64,000 nt of DNA from the NCBI RefSeq assembly GCF_000002985.6, contig NC_003279.8, positions 1,798,001 through 1,862,000 of the forward strand, written 5' to 3'. The position numbers and the translations under genes were made by a program. This document shows, piece by piece, positions 10,119 to 20,589 of this stretch. Position 1 is the first letter of the stretch. The number at the start of each line of letters is the position of its first letter. This DNA comes from Caenorhabditis elegans (lineage: Eukaryota > Nematoda > Chromadorea > Rhabditida > Rhabditidae). The notes below the pieces were generated by a model. That model made no database searches and was not told the DNA's origin. It worked only from the letters and a program-made list of their open reading frames with translations.

Positions 10119-13100
10119 ATGCCGCGCTTCTACCTCCTCTCGTCATGCGCACTTTTGGCGTTTGCCACGTCATTTTGCAATGCTGAAAAGTCACAGATTC
10201 GAATGCCAGGAGTCGTTCCAGAGGTAAGGAAAATGTTTCATAATATTTGTAGGTTAGGAATAGGTCATAGGTAATTGTAAATTTTTAAAATTTCGCAAAT
10301 TATTTATACGCAAAATTAATAGATTCCCCAATTTTTAAAAATTAATATCTGGCTTCAAACTAACTTTTTAAAAAATCCCCGTAGCCATTTAGTTGCAAAT
10401 TTTGTGCTCTTTCAGAATTTAAAAACCAAATTTAAAACGCTTTCATATCCGCTGAGTTCAAGCAGAAAAAGTGAATTTTCAGTCAGACCTTTTAGAGCAC
10501 AAGTTGGGATTGAATGGAACTTTTCCAAAATAGTTATTTACTTTTTGGTATTTAAAAAAAACTTAAAGGACGATTCGTTCTTCAAGTCGCGGATCTGGGA
10601 GCCTGGTGGTGATCTCACTGGGCTATAACTTAAGCTTAAGCCACGTCCTAGCCGGGTACTGAGACAGGTGGGTAATCCAGTCGTGGATTGCTCCATTTCC
10701 CAATAGATAAACTGAGAGAACCTAGGGGGTGAACCCGGACTTGAACCCGTGATCTCCAGATTGCTAGCGGCCACCACTACCGACCGAGCTATCCCGGCCC
10801 CCTTTTTACTTTATGATCTACCCTATAATAGTATTGCACCCGACTACTTAACTTTGAAACGTTATATCTCGGTTTGTTTTATCGATATCGATATATTATC
10901 AACTACGAAATTATAGAAAAAGAACTAACAAATATTTTGTTAGTTGACAATTTTTGAATAAAACAAACGATAACTGAGATATAAGCTGTCAAAGTTGAAA
11001 ATTAGAGTGCAATTTTAATAGACGAAATACGGTACGGTTTTAGCATTCTAGTATGAAGTTCCGGAATCAACATCCCTAAACCCAAATTCTGTAGTATAGT
11101 AGACATCCAATGGCTTTACAGTTAAAACTACCAAGAAAAGTTAAGAAGTTCTCTGAATTGTGTAAAAAATGGGTCGCGACCAATAAACTTTTTATGGAAG
11201 TTTTTGGAAATCAGCAAGTTTTTAAACGTTTTTTAAATGTTCTTTTTCAAATTGAAACCCATTTTTTGCCATTTTTTGAGCCATAAGAGCACACTCTTTT
11301 ATTCGGTAGAAATTTCGTAGAAGCATTTGTTTTTCATCCAATCCCAATATCCCGAATTACTTCTAGACTACAAATATGTCACTAAGCAACGGAATGCATA
11401 AAACATGTCTATGTCACTTATCCACGTCATTCCTAACAAACTCCAATTCCAGGCCGACTCCTACCTATGCACATCGTTGGAGCTTAGCGACCAGGAGAAC
11501 TATTTGACCGGTTTCAAGGCCTTGACAACCAAGGGAACCGCCCATCACATTCTCCTTTTCGGATGTGAAGAACCAGGAAGTGATGAGCTTGTTTGGGATT
11601 GTGGAGAAATGAATAAGCCGGATGATGAGATGCCACGTGCGCCAACCTGTGGAAGTAAACCAGCAATTTTGTACGCCTGGGCGTTGGATGCACCACCACT
11701 TGAATTGCCGCAAGGTTTGTGGCCTCCCAGCTAAGTGAGGCGCGAAATGTAGTTGCTTGAAGCGGCCGACACCTTCGGGGTTCCGCAGCTTGGTGTGTGC
11801 GCAACGTAGTGCGAAAAGGTGGTTATTTTAAAGCGGCCGACACGTTCGGAGGTCCGCGCCTCACTATACATGCGGTGTGGGTGACGCAGTGATGCCGGCG
11901 CGGCGACCGCTGGAGCCGGCGCGGGCGCAGTTGCTGCGACCCCAAGGAAGTCCTATAGAGATGAGCTCGTGCTAAAACCCTATTGAATAGCTTAATCCTT
12001 CCGGAAGGAATGATAATCCCATCAATATCGGATTAACTAGCCTTCAATGGAATTGTGATGAAGTTCCAGAGAATTTTGTGAAAATTTAGGTTATAGAGGA
12101 GTTCTAGGCATGAAATTACAACTGCAAAATCTTAAAAACTTTCATTTGCTCAAACAGTGAACATAATAAAAGTCAAGCAGTGTTTCATGATATTCCTATT
12201 TAAATTCCTAAGTTTCCTGCAAGAAAAATGTCTTCGAATTTTTGATATCGAGGTTATTCCTGGCATTGTTTATCGATTTTTTTCCAAAAAAAAAATTCAC
12301 GGATTTCTGGCTTCCCTCATAAATTGAAATGGAAGAGTTTTTGCCGAACTAGGCCATTTTGGCTCGGCCATGTATGGGGTAGATTTACGGCGCGTTGCGT
12401 GTCGTGTCGCGGCTCGATTTTAGTTGTAAAACTTAATCACGTTTGATCTACGAAAAATACGGGAATATTTTTCAAGAAAAATTGTGACGCCAGCACGCTC
12501 TTAACCATGCAAAATATAAAAAGATGTCTGCGTCACTTCTTCCGCATTTTTCGAAGATCAAAGCGAAATGGGACTTTCTGCCTCCACGTGTAAATGTATT
12601 TGTCCGTGTAGAGTACACGACTTTCCCAGTCCGGCTGGCGATTGTCAATGGAGCGCGAAAAATGCAATGAGGAAGGCCAGAACCCCTCATGAAAATTCGG
12701 ACCAAAATTTTTATTTTTTCCGGGCTCGTATCATTTTGGAACAAGACGCGGGGTTCTGGTCTTCCTCATTGAATTTTTCGCGCTCCATTGACAATCGCCC
12801 GCCGGACTGGGAAAGTCGTGTACTCCACACGGACAATTACATGTGATTTTCTAGTGAGAACCGAGCCGCGACGCGACACGCAACGCGCCGTAAATCTACC
12901 CCAGATATAGCCTGGCCTAGTTCGGCAAAAACTCTTCCATTTCAACTTATGAGGGAAGCCAGAAATCCGTGAAAAGACAATTTCGGAAATTTCTAATTAT
13001 AAGGCTTAAAAAACTTGTAGGGTGGCTGTTTTTGAAAAATCAGTACATTTAAATTTTTCAGATGTTGGCTTCCGTGTTGGAGGAGACAGCAACATCCGTC

Positions 13101-13669
13101 ACCTTGTCATGCAAGTCCATTACATGCACTCAAAACAGGAACCCGATGAGACAGGCTTAGAGATTACCCACACCGAAGAACCCCAACCAAAGCTCGCCGC
13201 CACCATGCTCCTGGTCACCGGAGGAACTCTGCCACGTAACAAGACAGAATCCTTCGAGACTGCTTGCATGATTGAGGAAGACGTCGTCATGCACCCATTC
13301 GCCTACCGTACCCATACTCACAGACATGGAAAGGAGGTCAGCGGGTGGTTGGTGAAGGAGGATCAAAAGCACGAGGACCACTGGAAGCTCATCGGACGGA
13401 GGGATCCTCAGCTTGCTCAGATGTTTGTGCCAGTTGAAGATCAGGCGATGACAATCCAGCAGGGAGATATGGTGACTGCACGGTGTATTCTGCAGAACAA
13501 CGAGAATAGAGACATCTCGATGGGAGCAACTGAGGAAGACGAAATGTGCAATTTCTATATTATGTACTGGACTGATGGAGAAGTGATGCAGGACAACACT
13601 TGTTATTCGCCTGGAGCACCGGATTACAAATGGGCACGAGAAGCAGATCTCAATCATATTCCGAAGTAA
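10119..13669 (+). CDS. pghm-1: Peptidylglycine alpha-hydroxylating monooxygenase (PHM)
   Basis: Exons 10119-10223, 11453-11714, 13062-13669 give 324 residues. PHM uses copper, ascorbate and oxygen to hydroxylate the terminal glycine of neuropeptide precursors, the first step of C-terminal amidation, in the secretory pathway. The first 22 residues (MPRFYLLSSCALLAFATSFC) form a signal peptide. Copper ligands are all visible: His66-His67 in TAHHILLFGC, His142 in MQVHY, His207 and His209 in RTHTHRHGK, and Met284 in DEMCNFYIMYW. The protein stops after the monooxygenase core, so no lyase (PAL) domain is fused, unlike vertebrate PAM. Exon 2-3 junction lies in the family's GVGFRVGG motif. Intron 2 carries types A, B and F repeats. 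AATAAA at 13727. It would act on peptides such as those of nlp-12 at 45.4 kb. Confidence 0.95.
10560..10802 (-). repeat. tRNA-derived, SINE-like element
   Basis: On the minus strand, 10802 downward reads GGCCGGGATAGCTCGGTCGG, which contains a polymerase III A box (TAGCTCGGTCGG). About 40 bases later comes GGGTTCAAGTCCGGG, a good B box. The T stem does not pair properly, so this is not a working tRNA gene. The body continues for about 150 bases into intron 1 of pghm-1. The form fits a tRNA-derived SINE; family name not assigned. Confidence 0.6.
11720..11950. repeat. Type F related segment
   Basis: GC-rich stretch with two GCGGCCGACAC motifs and GCGCCTCACTATACATGCGG, like the elements at 2045 and 21403. 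It starts just behind the exon 2 donor of pghm-1. Terminal inverted repeats are degraded. Confidence 0.6.
12298..12690 (+). repeat. Type A repeat interrupted by a type B element
   Basis: The left half runs to the GTAAAACTTAAT stretch at about 12437 and the right half resumes with TAAATGTATTTGTCCGTG at 12591. Together they equal one type A unit, split by 153 bp of type B. Confidence 0.85.
12438..12590. repeat. Type B palindromic element, nested
   Basis: Left end CACGTTTGATCTACG, right end AAGATCAAAGCGAAATGGGA then CACGTG. Full-length relatives (about 175-185 bp) have ends like ACACGTGGTGCCAGGCTGTC and contain TTGATCTACAAAAAATGCGG and its inverse. This copy lies inside a type A unit. Confidence 0.8.
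12747..12973 (-). repeat. Type A repeat, inverted relative to the copy at 12298
   Basis: Starts GCGGGGTTCTGGTCTTCC and ends GCCAGAAATCCGTG. With the interrupted copy 57 bases away it forms an inverted pair that could fold in the pghm-1 intron 2 transcript. Confidence 0.85.
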
Positions 13670-13884
13670 ACGATTTTTAAGAAGAAAAAGAATGAAAGAA
13701 CTTGTTTAAGATAAGAAGAATATCAAAATAAAATTATTGTGTGTGTGTCCCGAATGAGCCCCGAATGAAACATTTTTCTGTTGATCTGTTTGTGAAGCCT
13801 TGATCTTAAGATTTGAAGAATAAGTGAAATTATTTTACAAAAAAAAAATTTAATTAAATTTTGATTTCTGCGCCATCATAATCG

Positions 13885-14757
13885 GACCAGGGGTGTGCGG
13901 CAAATTTGCGGAATTTGCAGAATTTGCAGTTTGCCAAGCTCGGCAAATGTGCAGTTTGCCGAGCACGGCAAATTTGCCAAATTTGCCGAATTTGCCGTTT
14001 GCCAAGCTCGGCAAATTTGCCGAATTTGCAGAAATTGCATTTTGCCGAGCTTGGAAAATTTCCCGAATTTGTAGAATGTGCCGTTTGCCGAGCTCGGCAA
14101 ATTTGCAGAAATTGCATTTTGCCGAGCTTGGAAAATTTCCCGAATTTGTAGAATGTGCCGTTTGCCGAGCACGGCAAATTTGCAGAATTTTCCGGTTGCC
14201 GAGCTCGGCAAATTTGCAGAAATTGCATTTTGCCGAGCTTGGAAAATTTCCCGAATTTGTAGAATGTGCCGTTTGCCGAGCACGGCAAATTTGCAGAATT
14301 TTCCGGTTGCCGAGCTCGGCAAATTTGCAGAATTTGCATTTTGCCGAGCTTGGCAAATTTGCCGAATTTGCAGTTTGCCGAGCACTGCAAATGTGCCGAA
14401 ATCGCCGAATTTGCAGTTTGGCGAGCACGGCAAATTTGCCAAATTTGCAGAGCTAGTCGTTTGCCGAACTTGCAGAATTTGCCATTTGCAGAGCTTAGCA
14501 ATTTGCCGAATTTGCAGAATTTGCAATTTGCCGAATTTGCGCAAATAGCCGTTTGCCGAGCTCGGAAAATTTGCCGAGATTATAGAATTTGCCAGTTGCC
14601 GAGCTTGGCAAATTTGCCGAATCTGCCGAATTTGCCGAATTTGCACAAATAGCCGTTTGCCGAGCACTGCAAATTTGCCAAACTTGCAGAATTTGCCGAA
14701 ATTGCAGCAGTTGCCGTTTGCCAAGCTCGGCAAATTTTGAGATTTTCCGCACACCCC
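13885..14757. repeat. Long GCCGAGCTCGGCAAATTTGC minisatellite bounded by CAGGGGTG ends
   Basis: An 870-bp array of 22-25 base variants of TTTGCCGAGCTCGGCAAATT. It is bounded by CAGGGGTGTGCGGCAAATTT on the left and TTTCCGCACACCCCTG on the right, which are inverted repeats of each other. Lengthy ORFs in several frames come from the repeat and are not genes. No other gene seen between pghm-1 and 14955. Confidence 0.9.
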
Positions 14758-14954
14758 TGAATCGGACATTAAAAGAAAAAATCAAGGTCTCGCAGCGAAA
14801 AGCATCACAACGGAAAATGGTAAAAGCGGTGGTTAAATATAAAAGCACGTGAACTTTCGAATAATCCTCCTTCTTCTCCAAAAATCGATTTATTTCGATT
14901 TCAAACAAGTTTGGTGGCAAATCAAAAACTAGGAATTCTCAAATTCTGAAAACA

Positions 14955-15537
14955 ATGGCTGATCCATTCTTTGATCCAACTGTCCCAGTCAAAAATGATC
15001 CGCTGAAATCCGGTGGCGATGAGTATCACAATCTCGGTGCATTTGACTACGCGAATCTGGATCCAAATGCGCCGCCAGTCGGAGGAAATGAAGTGCCACC
15101 ACCACCGCCGCCGGAGACAGTTGCTCACGATGCACTTATTTCGGATGATGGAGCAGCAAAAGTGGCAACTGGTGATGGAGTTCAGGAGTTGCCCGAGTCG
15201 GATCCATCGCCATCCAAGAAGCCAAGAGTCAATAAGGCGAAAGTCAAGAAGTTGAAGAACAAGATCGTGAGTTTTCGAAGTTGGCGCCCAGTGTGCGCCG
15301 CAAGCGGCGCCGGCGGCGGCGCAATCGAAAGTAAGCCACCGCCGGCGCACGGCGCTCAGGCTGTCACAGTGTGCCGTCTTGTAAAATTGTTTTTTATCTA
15401 GAAATTAAAACTTTAGATCTTTCCAGATAAACTTGAAAGTCTTCTTCTGGACAATGATCGGAATTTGGGTTATTTGCATGTGTCTCTTCGTCCTTATTCA
15501 TCTCAACACGTTCGGAATTCGCATTTTCCCGCTTTAA
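14955..15537 (+). CDS. Small single-pass membrane protein, proline- and acid-rich N-terminus
   Basis: Exons 14955-15266 and 15427-15537 encode 140 residues. The start is the first ATG after a short AT-rich leader (CTGAAAACAATGG). Residues 1-90 are polar, with a run of proline (PPPPPPE) and many Asp/Glu. Then comes a basic stretch (KKPRVNKAKVKKLKNK) right before a hydrophobic segment VFFWTMIGIWVICMCLFVLI (about residues 108-127) and a short tail. The basic-then-hydrophobic C-terminus suggests a tail-anchored or type II protein. I do not recognise the family. AATAAA at 15564. Intron 1 holds a GC-rich inverted stretch (GGCGCCGGCGGCGGCGC). Confidence 0.75.
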
Positions 15538-15693
15538 ATTGAACTCAATTGATGGTAAAAACGAATAAAATTATTGAGTTTTCCGATTGATTTTTTGCGT
15601 TTTTAATCGATTTAAACAAAAAACAACGACACTCCGATGTTCCGCTTGTTGTTTAGCGTCGAAAAAGTTTTACTTTCAAAAAAGCAACAATCA

Positions 15694-15900
15694 CGCGGTT
15701 CTGGCTTCCCTCATAAATTGAAATGGAAGAGTTTTTGCCGAACTAGGCCATTTTGGCTCGGCCATATCCGGGGTAGATTTACGGCGCGTTGCGTGGCGCG
15801 TCGCGGCTCGATTTTAGTTGTAAAGCTAAATGTATTTGAACGTGTGAAGTACACGACTTTCCCACGACAGACGATTGTCGATGGAGCGCAAAAAATTCAA
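15694..15900 (+). repeat. Type A repeat, 3' end truncated
   Basis: Begins CACGCGGTTCTGGCTTCCCT and runs to GGAGCGCAAAAAATTCAA, where the last 30 bases of the unit are missing. Confidence 0.8.
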
Positions 15901-15938
15901 CAATATCAAACAGAAATATTGTTTTATAAAATCATTGT

Positions 15939-18017
15939 TCAAGTCCAAATTTTCAGCAAATGCCAGTCGCCGGTAATAAAATAATAGCCATTGAAATTCC
16001 ATGTTTGCCCGGTTTTTTGTGTATATTTCATTTGATACCTGAAACCTTTTTTTGTTCAACATAAGAAATATAATAAATAAATTGGGTCCCGCCACGCTTA
16101 CTCACTCGTATTCTCGTTGCCACGTGATTTCAGCGTTTTTCAGATTTTCGAACATTTCCATCTTTTCGAAATTTGTTGAGGAGGCCTTGAAGCGAATTTC
16201 AAAGACATTTCCGGTTTTGGAATATTGTTCGAGCCAATTCTGGAAAAAAAATTAGTTTAGCGGCGGTTTCTGGCTTTCTGGCTTCAAATGGAAATGGAAG
16301 AGTTTTTGCCGAACTAGGCCATTTTGGCTCGGCCATATCTTGGGTAGATTTACGGTGCGTCGCGGCTCGGTTTTAGTTGCAAATTGTCGGTTTGCCGGAT
16401 GTCAGATTTGCCGGAAATGTTTAAAGGAGGATTTTTTTATACTTTGGAAGCACTTCAAACTGTGCCTTTTTGAAATTTTTTCCCGTTTTTTGTTGCCAAT
16501 TTGCCGGAAATTTTCAAATCCGGCAATTTGCCGATTTGCCGGAAAATTTAAATTCTGGCAAATTACCGATTTGCCGGAAATTTTCAATACCGGCAAGTTG
16601 CCAATTTGCCGGAAATTTTCAATTCCGGCAAGTTGCCGATTTACCGGAAATGTTCAATACCGGCAAGTTGCCGATTTACCGGAAATTTTCAAATCCGGCA
16701 GTTTGCCGATTTGCCGGAAAATTTAAATTCTGGCAAATTACCGATTTGCCGGAAATTTTAAATACCGGTAAGTTGACATTTTGCCGGAAATTTTCAATTC
16801 CGGCAAGTTGCCGATTTACCGGAAATTTTCATTTCCGGCAATTTGCCGATTGCATTTTTCCACCTCACCGGCAGCAGAATTTTCACACCGTTCTCGGTGA
16901 TCGTTGGCGAATTCAACACCAAAGTTTCCAATTTTGAGCTCAAATTTTGCAAATTTTCATCAGTAACGTCAGAGCTACACAGAATCAATTGCTTTCCGAC
17001 TCGGCTGATCTGCTCCAAATTTCCCAAACCGATGACGTCATAGGTCTCACAAATATTGAGAACTTCCACATGTCCCTCGATCAGTTCCAGCCACGCGATG
17101 GCACGTTGACCGCCGAGAAAAGTGGCAAGAAATTTGTTGCAATGGATTTTGAGCAGTGATTTTGGAATTGGGATGCTCGTTTTGTCGAGCTCGATGGTTT
17201 CGGCGTTGAGCCGACCGTTTTCGAAAAATTCTCCGCAAAGTTCTGATGCTACATGATGAATATCATTTTCATGTCTTGAAACGACGTTCCCGGCTCTGAA
17301 ATGTAACGGTGCTCCATTGATAATAACCGCGTGCTATGCACCGTATCGTCAAATAGGTTTTCAAACTGAAAAAATCAATAAATCCTAAGAAAATCAATAA
17401 ATCCTAAGAAAATCAATAAATCCTAAGAAAATCAATAAATCCTAAGAAAATCAATAAATTCACAGAAAATCAATAAACTCCAATAAAATCAATAAATTCT
17501 AAGAAAATCAATAAATTCGGATACAATCGATAATTTCCGAGAAAATCAATAAATCATGAGAAAATCAATAAATTCCGAGAAAATTATTAAGTTCTGAGAA
17601 AATCGGTAAATTCCCAGAAAATCAAAAAATTTAAAATAAAAATCAATAAATCATGAGAAAATCAATAAATTCCTAGAAAATCAATAAATTCCTAGAAAAT
17701 CAATAAATTCCAAGAAAATCGATAAATTCTGAGAAAATCAATAAATTCCGAGAAAGTCGATAAATTCTGGGAAAATCGATATGTTCCGAGAAAATCAATA
17801 AATTCCAAGCTTACTTTCCCACGAGGACTACACAAAATTACCTTTGAATGGTTACCGGACCACCTGCCGTCGATGTCAAATAAATAATATCTTCATCGAA
17901 AACTATTGAAATATTGGCCTAAATATTGATGGACTAGTTTTTTTTCTAGGCCACCGAAAAACTCACCACGTCATCGTGAATACTCTCATAAACAGCAAAC
18001 CGCTTAGCTTTTGGCAT
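15939..18017 (-). CDS. F-box-associated-type protein lacking an F-box
   Basis: Six reverse-strand exons: 17967-18017, 17842-17918, 17342-17365 (24 nt), 16869-17295, 16106-16239, 15939-16038. Phases fit throughout and give 270 residues. The protein starts MPKAKRFAVYESIHDDV and ends HLLKIWT. Its central part (CGEFFENGRL... and DVTDENLQNLSSKLETLVLN) and the NWLEQYSKTGNVFEIRF segment align with the divergent neighbour at 18150, so the two are paralogs. The neighbour has an F-box-like N-terminus and this one does not. The DENLQ...LETLVL then WLEQYSKTGN pattern resembles nematode FBA_2-like domains, which usually recruit substrates in SCF ligases. Intron 3 is only 46 nt with a weak GTGCAT donor. 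Intron 4 contains a minisatellite. Confidence 0.75.
16266..16385 (+). repeat. Type A repeat fragment
   Basis: Matches only the first half of the unit (AAATGGAAGAGTTTTTGCCG through GCGTCGCGGCTCGGTTTTAG), then passes directly into the minisatellite. Confidence 0.7.
16375..16850. repeat. Minisatellite (GCCGATTTGCCGGAAATTTT type)
   Basis: About eleven units of 36-37 bases, GCCGATTTGCCGGAAATTTTCAATTCCGGCAA-like in sense. It sits in intron 4 of the minus-strand gene and is related to the arrays at 1-300 and 46340-46720. Confidence 0.85.
17370..17815. repeat. AAAATCAATAAATTC satellite, block 1
   Basis: About 22 units of about 20 bases (GAAAATCAATAAATTCCTA-like). It fills intron 2 of the minus-strand F-box-associated gene. 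Confidence 0.9.
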
Positions 18018-18149
18018 TTTCCTTCTTTTTTTTTGGCAAAAAAAGTGACGAAAGTAAGCAAATACGGAAAGTAAATACTACAAAAAAAGTGATAAGAAAC
18101 TCGATGATTTTCTTTTTGTTATGAAATTTTAAAAATTCGACTAGAAATC

Positions 18150-20496
18150 ATGTCATGTTGGCAAAATATTCCGATTCTGGTCAAGCGGTATTTGGTGGGA
18201 TACCTGGATTACGAGGCGCGGTGGGTTTTTTCTTCAAAAAAAATTTGTAAAAAATGTGCAAAAAATGTGCAAAAAATGTGCAAAAAATGTGCAAAAAATG
18301 TGCAAAAATGTCAATAAAATCAATAAATTCGTAGAAAATAAATAAATTCCCAGAATTCCGAGAAAATCAATAATTCTCAGAAAATCGATAAATTATAAGA
18401 ACATCAATAATTTACTAGAAAATCAATAAAATCTCACAATCAGAAATCCAATAAATTCGTAGAAAATCGATTTATTCCGAGAAAATCAATAAATTCTCAG
18501 AAAATCAATAAAATCTCAGAAAATCAATAAAACCTCAAAAAATCAATAAAATCTCAGAAAATTAATAAATTTCCAGAAAATCAATAAATTTTTAGAAAAT
18601 CAATATTTTTCCAGAAAAGCGATAAATTTTCAGAAAATCAATAAATTTCAAGAAAATCGATAAATTCCTAGAAAATCGATATTTTTCCAGAAAAGCGATA
18701 AATTTTCAGAAAATCAATAAATTTCAAGAAAATCGATAAATTCCTAGAAAATCGATATTTTTCCAGAAAAGCGATAAATTTTCAGAAAATCAATAAATTT
18801 CAAGAAAATCGATAAATTCCTAGAAAATCGATAAATTCTCAGAAAATCAATAAATTTCCAGAAAATCAATAATTTACTAGAAAATCAATAATTCTCAGAA
18901 AATCGTTAAACTGTAAAAAACTCGATACTATGGTCTCATTTTCCAGCTGCAACCTAAAACTATGCTCGAAATCCGACCAATTTCTTGTGACCTCCACCCG
19001 ACACGTGGCACAAATCATATCGATTGCTGAACAATCGAACTCTTCGTGTAACGAATTATCAACAATTATTCTACGATACGAATTCCGGGTACTACAATTA
19101 GAGGAGATTGACGGAGTTACTACAATGACTAGCGGAGAGTATCAAAAAATCAATAATAAAAATCGATATGACGTGGCGCGGAGCTGGATTGAGAAAATCA
19201 GTGAAAACGGTGTGGCGAACGCGAAAAAAGTGCAGTTGTTAAATGTAACGTGGCCGCGGAAAAGACAAAACTCGGCCAGCAACTTTTTTTTGTCTTCCAG
19301 CTCTCCATGCCCCCCTCTCCTCAATGGATTCTCAACTGCGAAGAATCTCTGAAAATTCGAATGGTGGGGCGACAAAATTTGAAATCCTGGCTGCAAATCA
19401 CAGTGCCGATTCTGAAAATTTTGGAAATTGAAGAATGGGAAATCGCTGAAGAAATTCTCGAAACTCGCCAAATACGACAAGTTGGAGAGGTTTTGCGGCT
19501 TTCGCGAAATGTCAAAATTAGCGATGAGCAGCTGGTTAAGCTGGCTGCTCCAAGTTTGGTGATCATTTCTGGCAATACGATTACAGAGCAGGGAGCAAAA
19601 AAAGTGTTAAAGGTATGTATTGAGCCGGAACGGGAAAAACCTCGGCCTAGGGCTTGAAATCCGCCGGCGCATTCCTCTGCGCCGGCGCAAATTGTATACG
19701 CTTGCGCCAGCGGCGGTCATGTGCCGCCGCTGATTCGTTGACGCTGCCGGCGGCGCTTCTCAATTGCCTCTGCACCGACGCCGCCGGCGCTTCTCAATCC
19801 ACTCTGCGCCGACGTCGGAGCTTCTCAATCCGCTCTGCGCCGATGCCGGCGGCGGCGCTTCTCAATCAGCTCTGCGTCGCCGCCGGCGGTGGTGCAAACG
19901 AAAAAAAAAAGTCGAAAAATCAATAAATTATTAAAAAATCGATAGACTATTGGAACAAGCTACTTCAGAAGTTTGTCGAACAGAATCGCAGTGGAAATCC
20001 ATTCGAGTTGAAGTTCCGCAAATCGGAACCAAATTTCAATCACCTCGACTTATTCGACAAATCTTGGACTATCCAGAAATTACAACAAATCGATGAAACC
20101 GAAGGAGAATACGTGTAAGACAGAGCTAACACATGGTGCCAGGCTGTCCCATTACAGTTTGATCTACAAAAATGCGGGAATTTTTTGCCCAACAGAATGT
20201 GACGTCAGCACGTTCTTAATCATGCAAAATCAGTTGGGAGCTCTGCGTCTCTTCTCCCGCATTTTTGTAGATCAACGTAGATCAAACCGAAATGGTACCA
20301 TCTGACACCATGTGAGCTAAGTCTTATTTTCTGAAATTTCGATTTTTTTTTGTACAGATATCAAATCACCGGCGGTTTCACAAATGTTCATCGTGTTCAG
20401 CAGCTTCCAAAAATCATAATTCGAGATTTTGTAACTTATATGACTCTGAAAGTATTACATCCTGCTGGAATATATTTTCAAAACTCGATTTGGTAA
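18150..20496 (+). CDS. F-box protein with nematode F-box-associated domain
   Basis: Exons 18150-18220, 18947-19244, 19301-19612, 19969-20114, 20358-20496 are phase-consistent and give 321 residues. The N-terminus (MSCWQNIPILVKRYLVGYLD, then EAR joined to CNLKLCSKSDQFLV) fits an F-box: hydrophobic NIPxLVxxYxxGYLD, then LxLCSKS. F-box proteins bind Skp1 and present substrates to SCF ubiquitin ligases. The rest aligns with the divergent gene at 15939-18017, including KISDEQLVKLAAPSLVIISG and KFVEQNRSGNPFELKFRK. Only 132 bp separate the two ATGs, so they share a promoter region. Intron 1 is AATCAATAAATT satellite, intron 3 a GC-rich repeat and intron 4 a type B element. AATAAA at 20558. Substrate unknown. 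Confidence 0.8.
18303..18930. repeat. AAAATCAATAAATTC satellite, block 2
   Basis: Same unit and same strand orientation as block 1, within intron 1 of the plus-strand F-box gene. It includes three copies of a higher-order unit with ATCGATATTTTTCCAGAAAA. It is preceded by six copies of GTGCAAAAAAT at 18247-18305. Confidence 0.9.
19655..19895. repeat. GC-rich tandem repeat in an intron
   Basis: Repeated units with GCGCCGGCG and CTTCTCAATC(C/A)(G/A)CTCTGCG, about 50 bases long. Composition is very different from the flanking exons. Similar GGCGGCGGCGC sequence occurs in the intron at 15290-15360. Confidence 0.8.
20130..20314. repeat. Type B palindromic element
   Basis: Ends ACACATGGTGCCAGGCTGTC and TCTGACACCATGTG. 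Inner arms TTTGATCTACAAAAATGCGG and its inverse. It lies in intron 4 of the F-box gene. Confidence 0.9.
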
Positions 20497-20589
20497 ACTA
20501 TACTTATTCATAGAAAAAATATCTATTCATGTTGGAGGTTTTTGATAATTTTTGAAAAATAAATAAATTATGAGCAAGTAATCAATTCA

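Noticed and set aside
10720-10802. A genuine tRNA gene on the minus strand
   Set aside because: A and B boxes are present but the T stem and acceptor stem do not pair, so it is listed as a SINE-like repeat.
13850-14920. Long overlapping ORFs on both strands (up to 297 codons)
   Set aside because: They are translations of a tandem repeat whose unit lacks stop codons; all frames show the same periodic peptide.
17370-18930. CRISPR-like array
   Set aside because: Units are contiguous tandem repeats without unique spacers, in an animal genome.
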